Assembly (NCBI GenBank): GCA_963855995.1
Contig: OY979727.1
Span: forward strand, 7,162,446 to 7,226,445
DNA: 64,000 nucleotides
Direction: 5' to 3'
Source: Muricea muricata
Taxonomy: Eukaryota; Cnidaria; Anthozoa; Malacalcyonacea; Plexauridae
Every line of letters starts with the position of its first letter. Position 1 is the first letter of the stretch. Position numbers and translations under genes: made by a program. Positions 23,401 through 35,401 of this stretch are shown here, piece after piece. The notes under the pieces were generated by a model. That model searched no databases. It was given only the letters and a program-made list of their open reading frames with translations, and was not told the DNA's origin.

Positions 23401-26400
23401 ACCAGACATCGCACTGGTTGTAAAAGAAAAGCTGAACAGTGTCAATACCCAAAATTATTAGGAATGAGTCAGGAATGAATGCGATAAATTTGGGCTTTTT
23501 AGCATTTATTTGGCTGCGTTAGAAAAACCGTAGTTTGGCCTCTTTTTGTAGATTTTGGCCTCTTTTTGCATAACTATTTGGCTCCAAGCATGCGCAGGAC
23601 CTACCAACCCTGATGTTATACAAAATTCAAAATGGCGGGCGATGGAATGTTGTTTGGCGAAATAGTGAAAATATAAATGGCCGTTAAAAAAATACTGCGG
23701 GTCTATGGAGCGGGAACTCTTCGGAATCGTGTTCAGTGTCCTTGAAAGTAAGAAGTAATGTGAAAATATCTCAGTTCTAACACATGCTAAATGAAAATCG
23801 CTTTCTAGACACTTTTTGGTGCCTCAGCAAACGGCCTATAAGAAATGTATAGGTATTATAATAGCAATTTCTTTTAAAAAAACCAAGAAATAAAGACAAA
23901 CACAAATTAAAAGAAACAAAATACAAATCACACAAACTGATTACATACTGTTGATGATGATGAATCGACGATTGTTCTCAGGATATGAACACAAGCCACT
24001 AACACCGAGAATAACCATACGAAAGCTGGTGCACGAGGACTAGAGCGCTTAGATGGGTCATGCTAAAAAAGTAATTGTATAGGGATACATAGTAAAATAT
24101 TAAATTGAGGCCACAGAACATGTTGTGAACTTGTTTCTAAGAAACTGAATCGTAATAGAAGTAATGGTTTTCTGGGGATTCTGTTGTTTGGTGGTCAGGC
24201 CACTCGCCTTTCACCTCTAAGATTCCGAGTTCGATTCCCAGTAAGGTGGATTTGAATCCAGTCTTTGCGTGAAAAGAGTATAATTAACCTTAAACTAATT
24301 AACCGGGTACTCGGTACGTAATACGGGCCCACAGTAATTGGCTCACGCTGTTGTTCGTTACGAACTGCAGAATGTCTCAAAATGGAAGCATGAAACTGAA
24401 CAAAAACAAGGAATTTATAAATGACACTTACTTAAAAGTACCCACAGACATATTTACCTTTTGCATCCATTTATCAGTTATAATTCCTGTCAAAAAGCTT
24501 CCAGCGATACCACCAATCTCAAAGAATGTCACAGCCAATCCAGCTGAAAAAGAAAGCAAATAATATACGGGTAAAATTTCGTTACACCATGGGAAACCAG
24601 GCAGGAAATACTGCTTGACTAAGGCACGAGCTGTATTATCGAAAAGCTTTGTCGTAATTTTGTCAAGAAATTGTTTAAGGCAGGGAACACAACTGAAACA
24701 TAGATATATCATCTATATATCAAAAAGTGAAGCCAGAAATCTCAGCGGTATCCCCTCATAACAATAGGCGACGGCCATATTGGTCTTTCCCACTCATCAA
24801 AAAATGCTAACAAGAACACTACACTTTTCTGCATTTGTGTCTTAAATACTTTTTAGCTGCTTAAAAGAGGACTTATTGTCAACTTTGTGAATTTCCGCAA
24901 TACAAAATACACAAATTATCATGCTCCGTGTCAACGACCAACGCCTACGATCTGGCTTAAATTTTCGCCTGCCCATACTGTCGGAAGCGCCATCTAGTGT
25001 ATATGAGTATCTATGTACTGAACCAAGAGTGGTAGTTGGGGGGGGGGTTATGCGGGGATGGAGAGGGGAAAAAGTGCAATAATAATTTACAGGTGATTTT
25101 CATATCACACGTTTAGATCACACACTGTCAGGATTGTCCCAATGAATTACTCCATAACTGTAGTTTGTTTAATGGGTCCATAAGTGTACCTGTTGACCGT
25201 GGTTGCCTCTTGTCTTGTATAAGATATAGCTGAGTCCAGTCACTAATTGCATTCTTCAATATGGCGGTTAAAAAATCTCCAACCAAAAGGACCCATAAAA
25301 AAGGACTTTGTAAAATTTGAAAAAGCACTTTACTCCAAGTGGACTGCGTGGCCTTACTCTTGGGAGTTAGGTTTTCTTTTGTGCTATCAATATCTAACCC
25401 AGCTTCTTTTGGGGAGTTACAAATCATCATGTAAATCAAGGGAGACGAGGTTATTGCTAGAAGACCAGGTAATCTCATTGAATACTGCCAGCAGTAATTT
25501 GACGTAACGTATATTGTTATTAGAGGACATAATCCAGCCATTATGTTTGCACCAATTGTCAAGAGGCTCCAGTATGTACCAAACTTAATAAAAAGTCAAT
25601 ACTGTGGTAAGGTGAGGTATTTTTAAATTAGCCTATTTATCAATAGCGACGGCATATTGAATCGCGATGCATTGTGGTCTATCCAGGGTAACCCCCCCCA
25701 CAATTTAAAAGCCGTTAGGATCACACCATACAGAAAAATATTGTGAGGAAAGTTTCTCTTTCTTGAAATGGAGACATGTTAATCAATTCTCAAGCATTTT
25801 GTACCATCAGTGTGCCTGTATAGCGTAGTGAATTTTTGAATTGACAGATTCCTTTGTTTTGTTAGTTATCAGAAGCTTTCTGTGTTATTTACAATAATAA
25901 AATCCCTTTTCCTTTCCATATATTTTTACAGCGGTTCAAAACTGTTGAATTACACTGGATAGGCCTTTATAATAATAATAATAATAATGCATTGCAATGT
26001 GCTCCAAATTCAAGAGGGTGTTGCTATTGTTAAAAACCTCAAATGTAACCGGAGGGTTGGGGTTTTAATACCTCATGCCACGCTGATGCTGCATGGGGTG
26101 ATCCGCAGAACATAGTGCACAATAGATAGCGTTTTATGGACTAGTCACCTATTAACAGATATTTGGGACATTTGGCGTGAACGTCCTTGACCAGCGGTGA
26201 TCCGAACATAATATATAAACCGGTTTCCGAATCAATATTCTATTTAATCAGGTTATTATGATCAGTATTCCTGAATAATTTTTCTTTGTATTTGGCCTTC
26301 TGTTTTATTGATCATACTAACGAGGGTTTGGTTTATTTATACTGCATAGTTTATTTATATGTGTCGCACGAACTTTGAGATGCTTTAGGAACTGGTTTCC

Positions 26401-29109
26401 CGTGAACGTATCTCAGCTTTCCACTGGAAATCTTACAGAAAACTGAGAAAACCGCACCTAGTTCTGCGAAAACTTCAATAATTGCTAAGCGGAGGATTTT
26501 AGAACAATCGAGGTGGGGTGTTGTCATAAATAATATGAAGACTAAGCTACCAAGTGAAATACACGTACGCACTTATAGTCTTAAGGCCCGTTTTCTACTT
26601 CAAACGTATCGTATTGTGTCCATATCATTAGTTCTACCTGACTGTTTACGTAACAATTAAATACGCTACGTTTCGCTGCAGTACGGTCGAAGTGGAAAAC
26701 GAGCTAAGAAATACAATAATCTCGGGGGATTCGAGAACCGTGTACAAGTTAGTACAATTGGAGTTAAGAGTATTTTTTTGGTTTGAAAGATGCACAATTT
26801 ATTGTTTTATTTTTAGGGTCTCAAACGCTATTTTTGGCATTTTCAAGCAGGTTTATGGATTATCCAAAGGCCACACATTGGTGATTTTTCTGCCCATTAG
26901 AAATTTAAACAAGAATCATACCCCACACTTTTTGCTTCAGATTTAGAAAAATCTCAAAAGCAATATGCAGTCCCCTCCCAAACAACTTCACTGCATCTAG
27001 TATGCATATTACTTAAATTGGATAATTATATTTCTTATTTGCTGAAATTAATTTATTCCCTGATATTGATATTGACTTTTACTCAACACCAACAATTACA
27101 AAAATATATACAAGACTAATATTTTAAACAGTGTATATGTGTGTCATATGCAAATATGGTGTATATAAATGCCAGAGGACCATTGATACCACTGCAGTTA
27201 GTCAAGTTTAATATATTCATGCCTAAATTTCAGGCTTTGTTATCATTCTCTTCTATTATTTTGGCAGAGGGCTGAACCATGCGTGGCACAAACTTAAGGA
27301 AACTTTTTAAGAGGGAAAGATGAGTGGTGAAACTACAGGTCTGGTGTAAGTGTATTATTACTTTATTCTTAAGGGTGTAGATCGATTACCAATCCACAAC
27401 AGCGGTGTGGAATCATATACTTACCATTATTTCTATGATCGAATTCACTGACCAAAATAAAAAATAAGTTGCAGGCTCAGCTCAAAAGTATCAAAACAAT
27501 TGCAGGCATAATTGCATACTTAGATATATATGCCACAATTATATACATATTGCATTCTTATGTGTACAACCCTAGTGTCATTGATTCCATCATATGTTTG
27601 ATATCAGCCCATCCCCAGTGCCTGGTGACTACCTTATGCTATGTAACTGCCCTGTGAATTCAGAAGTCAACATTAAATGTTCCAAATGAATTAACCTCAC
27701 ATCTGATAACCACTTAGTGCTTGAAACATGAAAGCACATGCATGCTGGCATCCACTGCCGTTAGGGCTTTAATTCTTTGCAAATATTTGATATGGGTGTG
27801 CTCCGAATAATAAATTTAAATTTTAAAAAATTTCAAAATTTTTCCAAAATAAATTCAAGGCTTAATCTCCCATGTGTGAATTAATCTAGACCAACATATT
27901 TTTTGGTCCCTTACAAAACACAAGCTGCCAAAAGCATTTCTGAGCCAGTTCCCAGCCTTCCTAAACAATCCTGAGCATTTTAACTTTTCAGAGTTTAGAA
28001 AACAAAAATGGGCAATTACAGTTAAGATAAAAATCTAACATGTGCTAAACACATGCATTGAAAGCACATGGCACATTGGAATTAAAAAGCTGTGGGGCTT
28101 TAATTCTGCTTAAATATTTCAGCTTGATAATAACAAAAATGTTATTTTTTAAATTGAAGGCTGCGTTGAAGACATATTTATATAATCCCATTCAGCCAGG
28201 ACCTAATGGCCGATATTGCCTGTATATATGTAATATATACAAGCTTATGTTCAGTACATGTTTATATGAGTTCCAAGCATTTGGTGCAGCTGGGATTTTG
28301 TTTCTCTGGGATCAAAACTCTCATATGAACACTCAATCATGGATCAATGGGTGCGCTTTGACATCAAAGCATGGCCAGTAATTGCATGCAGTAGTATGAT
28401 GTTTTTTTGTATGACATCTATCCTAAGCATGTTTTTTTTGTCTAAGTGAGGTAGAAAATACCCTGTGTTTTCATTATATAAACAGCTGCAAGCTAGCTAG
28501 ACCAGAGCTTTTGCAACATATTTGCTTGCATAGGCCTGCTCTGACCATGGGGGGGGGGGGGGGGCAAGAACTTTTTTAATAATATATATTACCAGTTACT
28601 ATTGATCTCTGCTGCTGAGCCCCACCCTTGTATTCCACCCCATTCTGGACAGGTGTCTGTTGTAGCCAAGTACCCACCTCATCAGGTTCAAACCAGACTT
28701 TCAATAACTTTGCACATTGTGGCCAAGCCAAGCCTTGAACCAAGCCGTTCACAAACCAGATACAGGACAAAAACCTCACGCCATCAACAAAAGTAAACAG
28801 TATGTTGCAAATTCCAGTAGCAATTAAACCAAATACGAATAGCTGCCGCGGTTGAAGTTTGTCTGATAAGACACCGCTTCCGAACTTACTCAAACCATAA
28901 CTGAGGGCAAACGCACTCGATATAAAACCAAGTTCACTCTCTTCTACAGACTGCGACTGCTTTAAGGCTGGAATTAAAGAGCTGTACGACTTTCTGTTGT
29001 AGTAAAATAGTGCATATCCGATAAATATACTCGCATATAACGTGTTCTTCAAGGCTTTCAATCGCTTGTTAACTCCAAATTTACTCTTTTTTGATTCGTC
29101 CATCACCAA
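14476..29109 (-). CDS. SLC37A4: SLC37A4-like glucose-6-phosphate translocator, 6 exons
   Basis: Major-facilitator antiporter of the SLC37/GlpT group, which in animals moves glucose-6-phosphate into the ER against phosphate. Exons on the minus strand: 29109-28678, 25583-25190, 24543-24458, 24062-23949, 15114-14976 and 14639-14476. All introns are GT-AG, and the joined length is 1329 nt (442 aa plus stop) without a stop or frameshift, close to the ~430 aa of vertebrate SLC37A4. Family-like stretches are GYALFYYNRKSYS in TM1, SYGLSKFGSGVLSDKLQPRQ in the TM2-3 loop, NGLAQG-like NGLVQGLAW, KVWFEPDE, and GFSGTTHAIVA near the C-terminus. The start could be Met1 or Met3. Intron 4 (15115-23948) holds a 7.5-kb antisense transposon. 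An AATAAA lies on the minus strand at 14415-14410. A MITE sits ~175 bases upstream of the start codon. SLC37A1-3 are less likely given the length. Confidence 0.9.
15115..16287. other. intron 4 sequence of SLC37A4 downstream of the nested transposon
   Basis: AT-rich intron with no recognisable gene or repeat. Confidence 0.6.
16290..16577 (+). repeat. left terminal inverted repeat of the 7.5-kb transposon
   Basis: Matches the inverse of 23031-23836 once the MITE is removed. It lacks ~20 bases just inside the outer 18 that the right copy keeps. It ends ~20 bases before the start codon, so it probably contains the promoter. Confidence 0.9.
16598..22569 (+). CDS. seven-exon transposon protein: C2HC zinc motif, FEN1/PIN-like nuclease region, C-terminal CXC domain
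   Basis: Exons: 16598-17054, 17182-18889, 19079-19586, 19728-19830, 19950-20087, 20251-21495 and 21938-22569. The phases agree. Intron 4 starts GC (AG|GCTAGT), the rest GT. Near the exon 1/2 joint CLIC, then YHKNC, forms a C2HC-type zinc motif. In exons 6-7 acidic motifs follow in the order of FEN1/XPG-like PIN nucleases: YIFDAMATLQ, DFVCDRYPEKSIK, DHEEADTRM, SPDTDVF, and GCDTTSAFHGKGK across the last splice. The end is Cys-rich (CQCKKGCENNRCSCAKAAMK then CSDLCKCIGC), like Tesmin/TSO1 CXC DNA-binding domains. Two frameshifts, in a T run near 17586-17591 and near 21197-21200, break this copy unless they are sequence errors. I know such proteins as multicopy genes in cnidarians and fishes. Mobility is inferred from the inverted termini. 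Confidence 0.75.
21560..21865 (-). repeat. tRNA-derived SINE-like insertion in the last intron of the transposon gene
   Basis: On the minus strand GTGTAGCTCATATGGTACAG resembles a tRNA A box with D-loop, and AAGGTCGCGACCTTCG about 30 bases on resembles a B-box region. The tail (to ~21560) has no poly(A). The whole lies within the 442-base intron. Confidence 0.45.
23031..23836 (-). repeat. right terminal inverted repeat of the 7.5-kb transposon, split by a MITE
   Basis: Inverse of the left repeat from AAAACATCGA at 23031 to CGGCC at 23836. It is interrupted at 23111-23612 by a hAT-type MITE. Confidence 0.9.
23111..23612. mobile_element. hAT-type MITE (502 bp) with 8-bp target duplication
   Basis: Ends CAGGGTTGGTAG and CTACCAACCCTG are perfect inverses, flanked by ATGTTATA on both sides (23103-23110 and 23613-23620). 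The uninterrupted sequence survives in the left terminal repeat of the host transposon (inverse of ATGTTATACAAAATTC near 16490-16510), which proves the insertion. Eight-bp duplications and CAGGG ends are typical of hAT. The interior is full of TTGGCC/TTGGCT phrases and has no ORF. Confidence 0.93.
24170..24400 (+). repeat. tRNA-derived SINE-like element
   Basis: GTGGTCAGGCCACTCGCC, then CGAGTTCGATTCCCAG about 15-20 bases on, resemble tRNA A- and B-box regions. The rest (ACCGGGTACTCGGTACGT) is a non-tRNA tail. It is in SLC37A4 intron 3; the boundaries are uncertain. Confidence 0.5.
25584..28677. other. intron 1 of SLC37A4
   Basis: AT-rich intron with a short (AAT)n run near 25970-25987, a MITE-like inverted repeat at 26580-26705 and a G16-type homopolymer at ~28549-28564. 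No gene is seen. Confidence 0.7.
26580..26705. mobile_element. small MITE-like inverted repeat
   Basis: TTAAGGCCCGTTTTCTACTT at the left is matched by the inverse AAGTGGAAAACGAGCTAA at the right, with several mismatches. Total ~126 bp. No target duplication was established beyond the TTAA/CTAA-like ends. Confidence 0.5.
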
Positions 29110-29282
29110 TTGCTCTGAGATTTACGAAATGGAAAAAGGAAAACCATCAGTGTTCGAAAAAAGTAAAATCTAAATCAGGCAATATTTTACGCTGACACTT
29201 CGCAGGAATTGTCAAACAACTACAACCGGGAAAATTCACAAGGGAAATTCGTGCGTTAAAGTGGAAAGACTGGCATTGTATT

Positions 29283-29948
29283 CAGTGTGACCAGATTTAG
29301 CATAATTATGCTAGTTTAGCACAATTTGACAATTTTGTGACAAGAGTTAGCATAATAAAAAATTTGGCATAATCTTAGCATAAAATACCCCTTTGAGCAT
29401 AATATTAGCATAGTTTTAAAACACTCATGTTTTGCAAATTTCAAACAAGCTTTTTGGTGGAAATTGTGAAAAAAATCTTACCAAAAGTGGACAGCGGTCT
29501 AAAATGTATTTTCACAACCAACCCCCCCCCCCCCCTCACTGAGCTGTTTATTATATAGAGCTCAGTGTGATTCCCTACATCACGTGATTGTTACAGTGCT
29601 AGTCCTACCGCTCAAATGTTGGAGAAGTTTAATAGTCTCCAGCTATATGACAATTCAAGTAATTCTGACACAGACTGACAACCTATGAGTAAATGTGTCA
29701 GCTAGTTATTTGACATTATTTACTAGACAAAACTATTTGTTGTGTTCACTTATATATGTGACTATGTAATATGTATGATCGAAAATGTTCAAGTTTCTTC
29801 TTAAAAAAAGTTCAAATTAAAATTTGCATTTTGTAAGGAAGTTTTCAGTGATATTTAGCCAAGTCGATATTTAGCATAATTTTATTGTGATTTAGCATAA
29901 TTTATTCGACTGTTTAGCATAATTCAATTTTATAATCTGGTCACACTG
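29283..29948. mobile_element. MITE (666 bp) with TTAGCATAAT-rich interior
   Basis: Ends CAGTGTGACCAGATT and AATCTGGTCACACTG are perfect inverses, flanked by TGTATT on both sides (29277-29282 and 29949-29954), a 6-bp duplication. The interior carries about ten TTAGCATAAT-like phrases clustered near the two ends, and a C13-type run at ~29521-29534. It lies ~175 bases upstream of the SLC37A4 start codon. Confidence 0.9.
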
Positions 29949-30236
29949 TGTATTTGTGTGATTGTGTCTCAAATTTGTATAAATATGAATTGAGTTGGGC
30001 ATGAATGTGCTGCAAAGAATCCCATTGTCACGAATCTGCCGTGTAAACTGCCATGTAAATGTAAGTTTTAAAGACAATCTGAAGGCGTAAATGCACAGGT
30101 TGCTACAAATTCACAAACAAGTTCTTGCAAATTTGTTCTCTATACAGCTGTGAACTGTCCAGAGTCACTCCAGACCACGTGTACCTACTAGTCTGCTGTA
30201 TCAAGTTTGAAATGTGATGCACTAGACAATCTGAAT

Positions 30237-30371
30237 GGTTATCAATTTATGTTTCGGTAACTAAGGCAACGGTTAGGGGTAGAAAAGGTTAGGGTTAGGC
30301 GTTTGATTAAGGTGAAGGGTTAGGGTTAGGGGATAGAATCATTTTAGTGACCGAAACATAAATCGATTACC
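30237..30371. mobile_element. 135-bp MITE with telomere-like interior
   Basis: Ends GGTTATCAATTTATGTTTCG and the inverse CGAAACATAAATCGATTACC, flanked by ATCTGAAT on both sides (30229-30236 and 30372-30379), an 8-bp duplication. The interior is GGTTAGGG-rich (several TTAGGG units). Confidence 0.85.
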
Positions 30372-30379
30372 ATCTGAAT

Positions 30380-33300
30380 GTTTAGGATATCATGTGTGCA
30401 TGGAGCGGGGGGGTACCATTTCTTTAGCATGTTCTCCACTGAAGAATTTCTGATCCTCCCTTTGTGCACCCTGTTATGTTTAGAATAAGGTTGTGACTGT
30501 TGTCCACTTGTAAATATCTCAACCTGCATGATGCTTCCTGGTTAAAAGTAAATTCATGATTGATGAATTTATGGTTTTATTTTGCAAAACGCTGTACCAA
30601 TGAAATAGAAGCCACTCAGGACAATGCTGTTTGTAGATCTTCAATGCTGTTTGTAGATCTTCAATGCTGTTGAGTCTGGTTTTCACTAGCGACATGAGCA
30701 TAAGCAAATATAACAAAGGTTAACTTCCTCAGAGATGTGCAAAGACAAAGCAGAAAGAATTTGTTTTTGAATTTGCTTTTGTTCCACTATTGCTTAATGC
30801 TTGTGCTTATGTCAATGCTTATGTTGTGGACTTCACTGGATTTCTTTGTTTTGAATGAGAGGGCTGGGATTCCCCACAGAGATCAAGCCCCACTATGGGG
30901 TACTCACCTATATATTATGTATATATGTACCTCTTGAGACACATTGTGAGCATAATATGAATGGCAATTATATACATTTAATATTGTGTTCTAATATTCA
31001 CTATGTGCCAGCCTTTATCATCAAATAACCTGCTATATACTAGAAATCTATGTGGTGGGGGGAAAGTCAAGGCAATTTAAGACATTTTAGATCAATAGTC
31101 TAATATCAAAGCTGATCACATTGCATTAAGGTTATTGCCAGCTTGCAGCTTGTAAAGATGTTTAGCTCATATAACAGCTTAATAAAAGTTTATGATTGAT
31201 GCTTTGCTCCTTCACTTCTGGCTCATTCACTGCGGCAGCAAGTATTATAATTATACAAGCCTGGACTTTAATTGCAAAATTATTAGTCAGATGCAAAACA
31301 AGTTCATATTTGTCGTAATATGGATGGCCTCTATGACCGACACATACCGAGTCATAAATGATCAAACATTGTCCATGATTTGCATGTCAGGTTGCTGATT
31401 CAGACAATTTCTCCTGAATTAGATCTTTCTCAGCATCTGACAGGCAGAGTATGGTGTCATGAGCATTCATAACTAGCAACCTGAAGAACCCATTACCGAA
31501 ATATTTATGACAGAAATATTAGAAACCAGTTCTTCAAAGATCAAATAAAGCGTTACAATTTACCCACTTACTGATGAACATTCTTTTGTTTTATTATTGT
31601 CAGTTATAGGCATTCTCGTTCACTTGATTTTGGTGAAAATTGTCCTAAGCCTATTCAAGTCCAATTCATTGCTTTTCACTTAACCTGCATCCTGCCTTTA
31701 TTTCGTTTTTAGATGCCAGTTTATACAGTTGTATCACACTCGGACATTTTATATAGAACAAAAATAAATTTGTTGGATTTTGCTACCATTATCTACATAT
31801 TGATTATTACCAAAGAAAAACACGTGTCTTTACAACATTTATTGCGTTTTTACAACACATATATTTTTTTAAAATTATTCTTCACTTCACATTCAAACGA
31901 AATGCTATACATACTTTTGCTCTGTTGACGCACAGAATTCCTACAACTATATATTATTAACAATAGGAATCAAATTCGTGTTTCAAATACTATTCTGTAA
32001 TAACGCTGAAATGTTGCATCAACCGTAGTAATACCAACCTTGCTTGTCAGTGCTTTGATCAGGAGTAAATCAAAATGACACCGTCATAGAAGAATCCTTC
32101 ATCTATATTTTAGATGAAACTCACTGTCAGTTTCTCGATATGTTAAGATATCTATCTTTTAAAACATGCGAATTAAAGCTAATATTTGATGCCATCTACT
32201 GACGCTTTTGTAATAAGATTTATTAAACAAAGAACACCTCTCAAGCTGGTAGAATTATCAAATTTTTCCATAAATATGCTCCTATACATTGATATATACT
32301 CGCGTGTGAAGTGCGTGGATAAATAGATTATTTTGAAGCATGACGTCCCACCTGAACAACACGTGGAAATGTCTACAATATACCTTCTTCTGATTGTCCG
32401 TTCTCATTGAAACAGGAGGATGTTTCCAGACTCAAGGCTCAAATATAGCTAAACATGCACAGTAAGTAAATTACAGTGCATAATAACGGACAAAAACCCC
32501 CACAGAATCTTGGCATACTGCTACTATAACAAATTCTGACCGTAATTCTAAGCCGCTTCCTGAACAATATACAATGCTTTTTCGCAAAATTTAATAATTG
32601 CTAATTCCCGCTGCATTTGGTTTCGCATTTCAACACATGGCTTGTAGATAATTTACTCTGCTTTGACTCTTTGAAGACTACAGTTAGGTAGCCGAAAGCT
32701 CGTTTGATGAAATACTAGCGTGGTCAGAGAACGTGCATTTTATTAATTTCTCGTGCTGGAGGATGTAACTGCAGGGGTTTAGTATGCATGATTTGGTGAC
32801 ATATCAAGCTGTTTCCACATTTAACAGCCCCTTTTACACGTGGAATTTTCTTCCACGAATTTTGTATGCCGAATGTTTTTTGAATGCATAAATTAGAAAT
32901 TTTTGGCAAAGTTATTTTAGTCTAAGTCCTGTCAACAAGGTAAAATGACCATGGCTTTAACATCGCATATGTACCGAAGCCCGAATCCGAGACGAAAGTG
33001 CTCAAAATGACCCCACCTTAAAACGGTAGTGTCGATATGGCTGTAACTTCTTAAAAATAAAAGCGAAGCCTCTCTGAAGTGCCTATAGTGTTTAGAAGGG
33101 TTGCGTATAGGGGTGGTTATTAGACGCAAAACAATGTCTAACTATAATAATTTGCAAGAAAATCACCATGCCATATGCCAGGTCAAAAGCTAATTATGCA
33201 TAAAATCACTAAAATCACTGGCAGAATTTAAATTTTATCATTTCCCAAAAAATATAATATAATTATTATAATATGAAAAACTATGTTCAATTGAATTCAA

Positions 33301-35401
33301 TAATTGCAGATTTCACAAGATTGACATTGTTTTATAGAAACATAAGGCATTGAGCTTGTACTTTTCCATAATCATAGATGGCTAAAGAATAATTGAGCCA
33401 AGTTTGGTGTTCTAAATATGTGCCGTGTATTTTATCGATCTCCGATTTTGTATGCCTCGAGAATTAGTCAAAATTGTCGCCATTACGAAGTCTCGCCGCT
33501 TTTGTGCCCGATAAATTCCGTTTTTTGTCTTCAATGACTTCATGTGTATTTAAATTACAGAACCCAATTGCAGTTTATACTACCAGAGTTCTGAATCTAA
33601 TTTTTAAAATTTTAATCAAATTTTCATCTAAAAAACCACTTGCACAAAAGAGGGTCTGAGTTGAAAGTTCAAGCTTCGAAATAATTTAAAAGTCACGCGC
33701 AATCGTGTCGAAAATTCCTCGTGGACCACCATACCGGTGGGGGGGGGGGCAATATTTTCATGAACACCTTTGTTTGTTACCACAGCGGTTTTGCGAAAAG
33801 AACATCTAGCTATAGTAGAACTATTAAAAAAACAAAATATTTTAAACAACAATGGCTTCTAACACAACACTGGCTTTAGAAGTAGCATATTAGCCATCAA
33901 ATTTAAAAACAACAATCTGAGCTACAACAGGAAAGGAAGTAAATCCACAAACCTTGGACTAGAAGCCATTTGTAAAAACATTAAAAAAGGCGGAAATTTT
34001 TATGACACTCCTAAATGTGACGTACAGAAACTACGCCACTCGAGTCCCGGATGTGGTTAACGAATACGAGTGCTACGAGTGTTTTAGTTCCCAATAAAAT
34101 ACCCTATCCATATAATAAATCATCTTAAAAATTATCAAACATTTAGTGATGTTATAACTTGTAAGCAGTATTCAGTGACTTTATTCTAGTATATGCTATC
34201 ATGTTGATCTTTAACACAAATAAAATAAACGCCACGTCTAATGCCGCAAATTTTATAGCGACAGTTCAATAATGTATAAATTATCAAGTGTATTGAAAAG
34301 CAACGGTTCTTATGCGAAGTAATGCAATGCGACCCACGATGTTAGTTTTGTACAAGATTCTTGCGTTGCGCATTCTAAGTGAACAATTCCAAGTCTCCTG
34401 AAGTATTTATTGAGGATATTACACGGCGGTGTGAAGATATAAATTTTATCTTCGAATTTTGGCGGTGAATGAGTAAAATATTGTTTTTATATAAATAATT
34501 ATCTTGAAACCGTCGTGTATATATGTTCTTTTTATCATGTAGTCGTATTAATATTGACAATTTAAGACCCAAGTCAGTAATATTGCTTTTGGATCGATAA
34601 TGCTACGGAATTAGTAAGCTTTATTTCAAGCTTTATTTCTTATTATTTAAACTCAAAGAATACCGGTTTGAGCGTTTTATTGTAGCATTTCCATTTTTTC
34701 CCCGCACAAACATGTAGTTTTTTCGTTGAGCAAAGATGAAAATTGGTTCGATCCTCTTACAAACAACGCCATTTTGAAAACACAAAATTATTGGCAGGAA
34801 ATAACCACGTGATCATTATCTTTACTAGTGTGGAAAATATCAATCTGTATTTTTAGCATCTTATTGTCCACTATATAATAAATATATAATTATGATAATT
34901 GTTGTCTTCATGTTGTTATTCAGTTCATTGTATTCTGCATGTTATTTTGAAACAATCATTTTAGGCACGCGCATTTCAGAAGCATTATACTCGCTACCGC
35001 GCGTATAGTGATGACGCGATCGTCATCGCGTCATCACGTTTGTGCGTGCACACGCACGCACGACGCTCCGTAAAATTGCTTCAAATTTTACATTAAAACG
35101 AAACATTAAAGTTCAGTCTTCAACGAATAATTGTGGCTAAGAACATTGTCTTGGGGAATATCAAGTTTGTGTACGGTACTGAGTATTCTATCAAGAAAAA
35201 GTTTGTATATTGTGTTGATTAGACGTTCATTGTAATTTCTGAAAAGGATATTTCCGTTATTTTTCAACGCACACGCGAGTGAACGACGGTTAATTACGAG
35301 TGCAAACGAACACGCTACTGCTTGCGCTTGAATTAATCAAGTGATTTATTAAAAACCTCTATTTAAAGCGTCGCAACATTTTACTATTATCCTATTACAA
35401 G
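30380..35401. other. intergenic AT-rich DNA
   Basis: No gene is recognised on either strand. A direct repeat of 'caatgctgtttgtagatctt' occurs near 30620-30665. A GC-richer block near 34980-35070 (atgacgcgatcgtcatcgcg and GTGCACACGCACG) may belong to the 5' UTR of the LINE that starts at 35402. Confidence 0.55.

Larger units (their letters stand above)
16290..23836 (+). mobile_element. 7.5-kb DNA transposon with ~290-bp inverted termini encoding a nuclease-like/CXC protein
   Basis: The left end reads GGCCGTTTGCTGAGGCAC from 16290. The right end is its exact inverse, GTGCCTCAGCAAACGGCC, ending at 23836. Both ends are flanked by TA (16288-16289 and 23837-23838), so a TA duplication is possible; the flanks share nothing longer. 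The terminal inverted repeats continue inward for ~290 bp (to ~16577 and from ~23031), with small indels and one nested hAT MITE in the right one. A single multi-exon gene fills the space between. No DDE-type transposase is seen. The element lies in SLC37A4 intron 4, antisense to that gene. Confidence 0.85.

Noticed and set aside
30290..30335. Chromosome end or true interstitial telomere
   Set aside because: Only a few imperfect TTAGGG units, enclosed in a MITE with its own target duplication.
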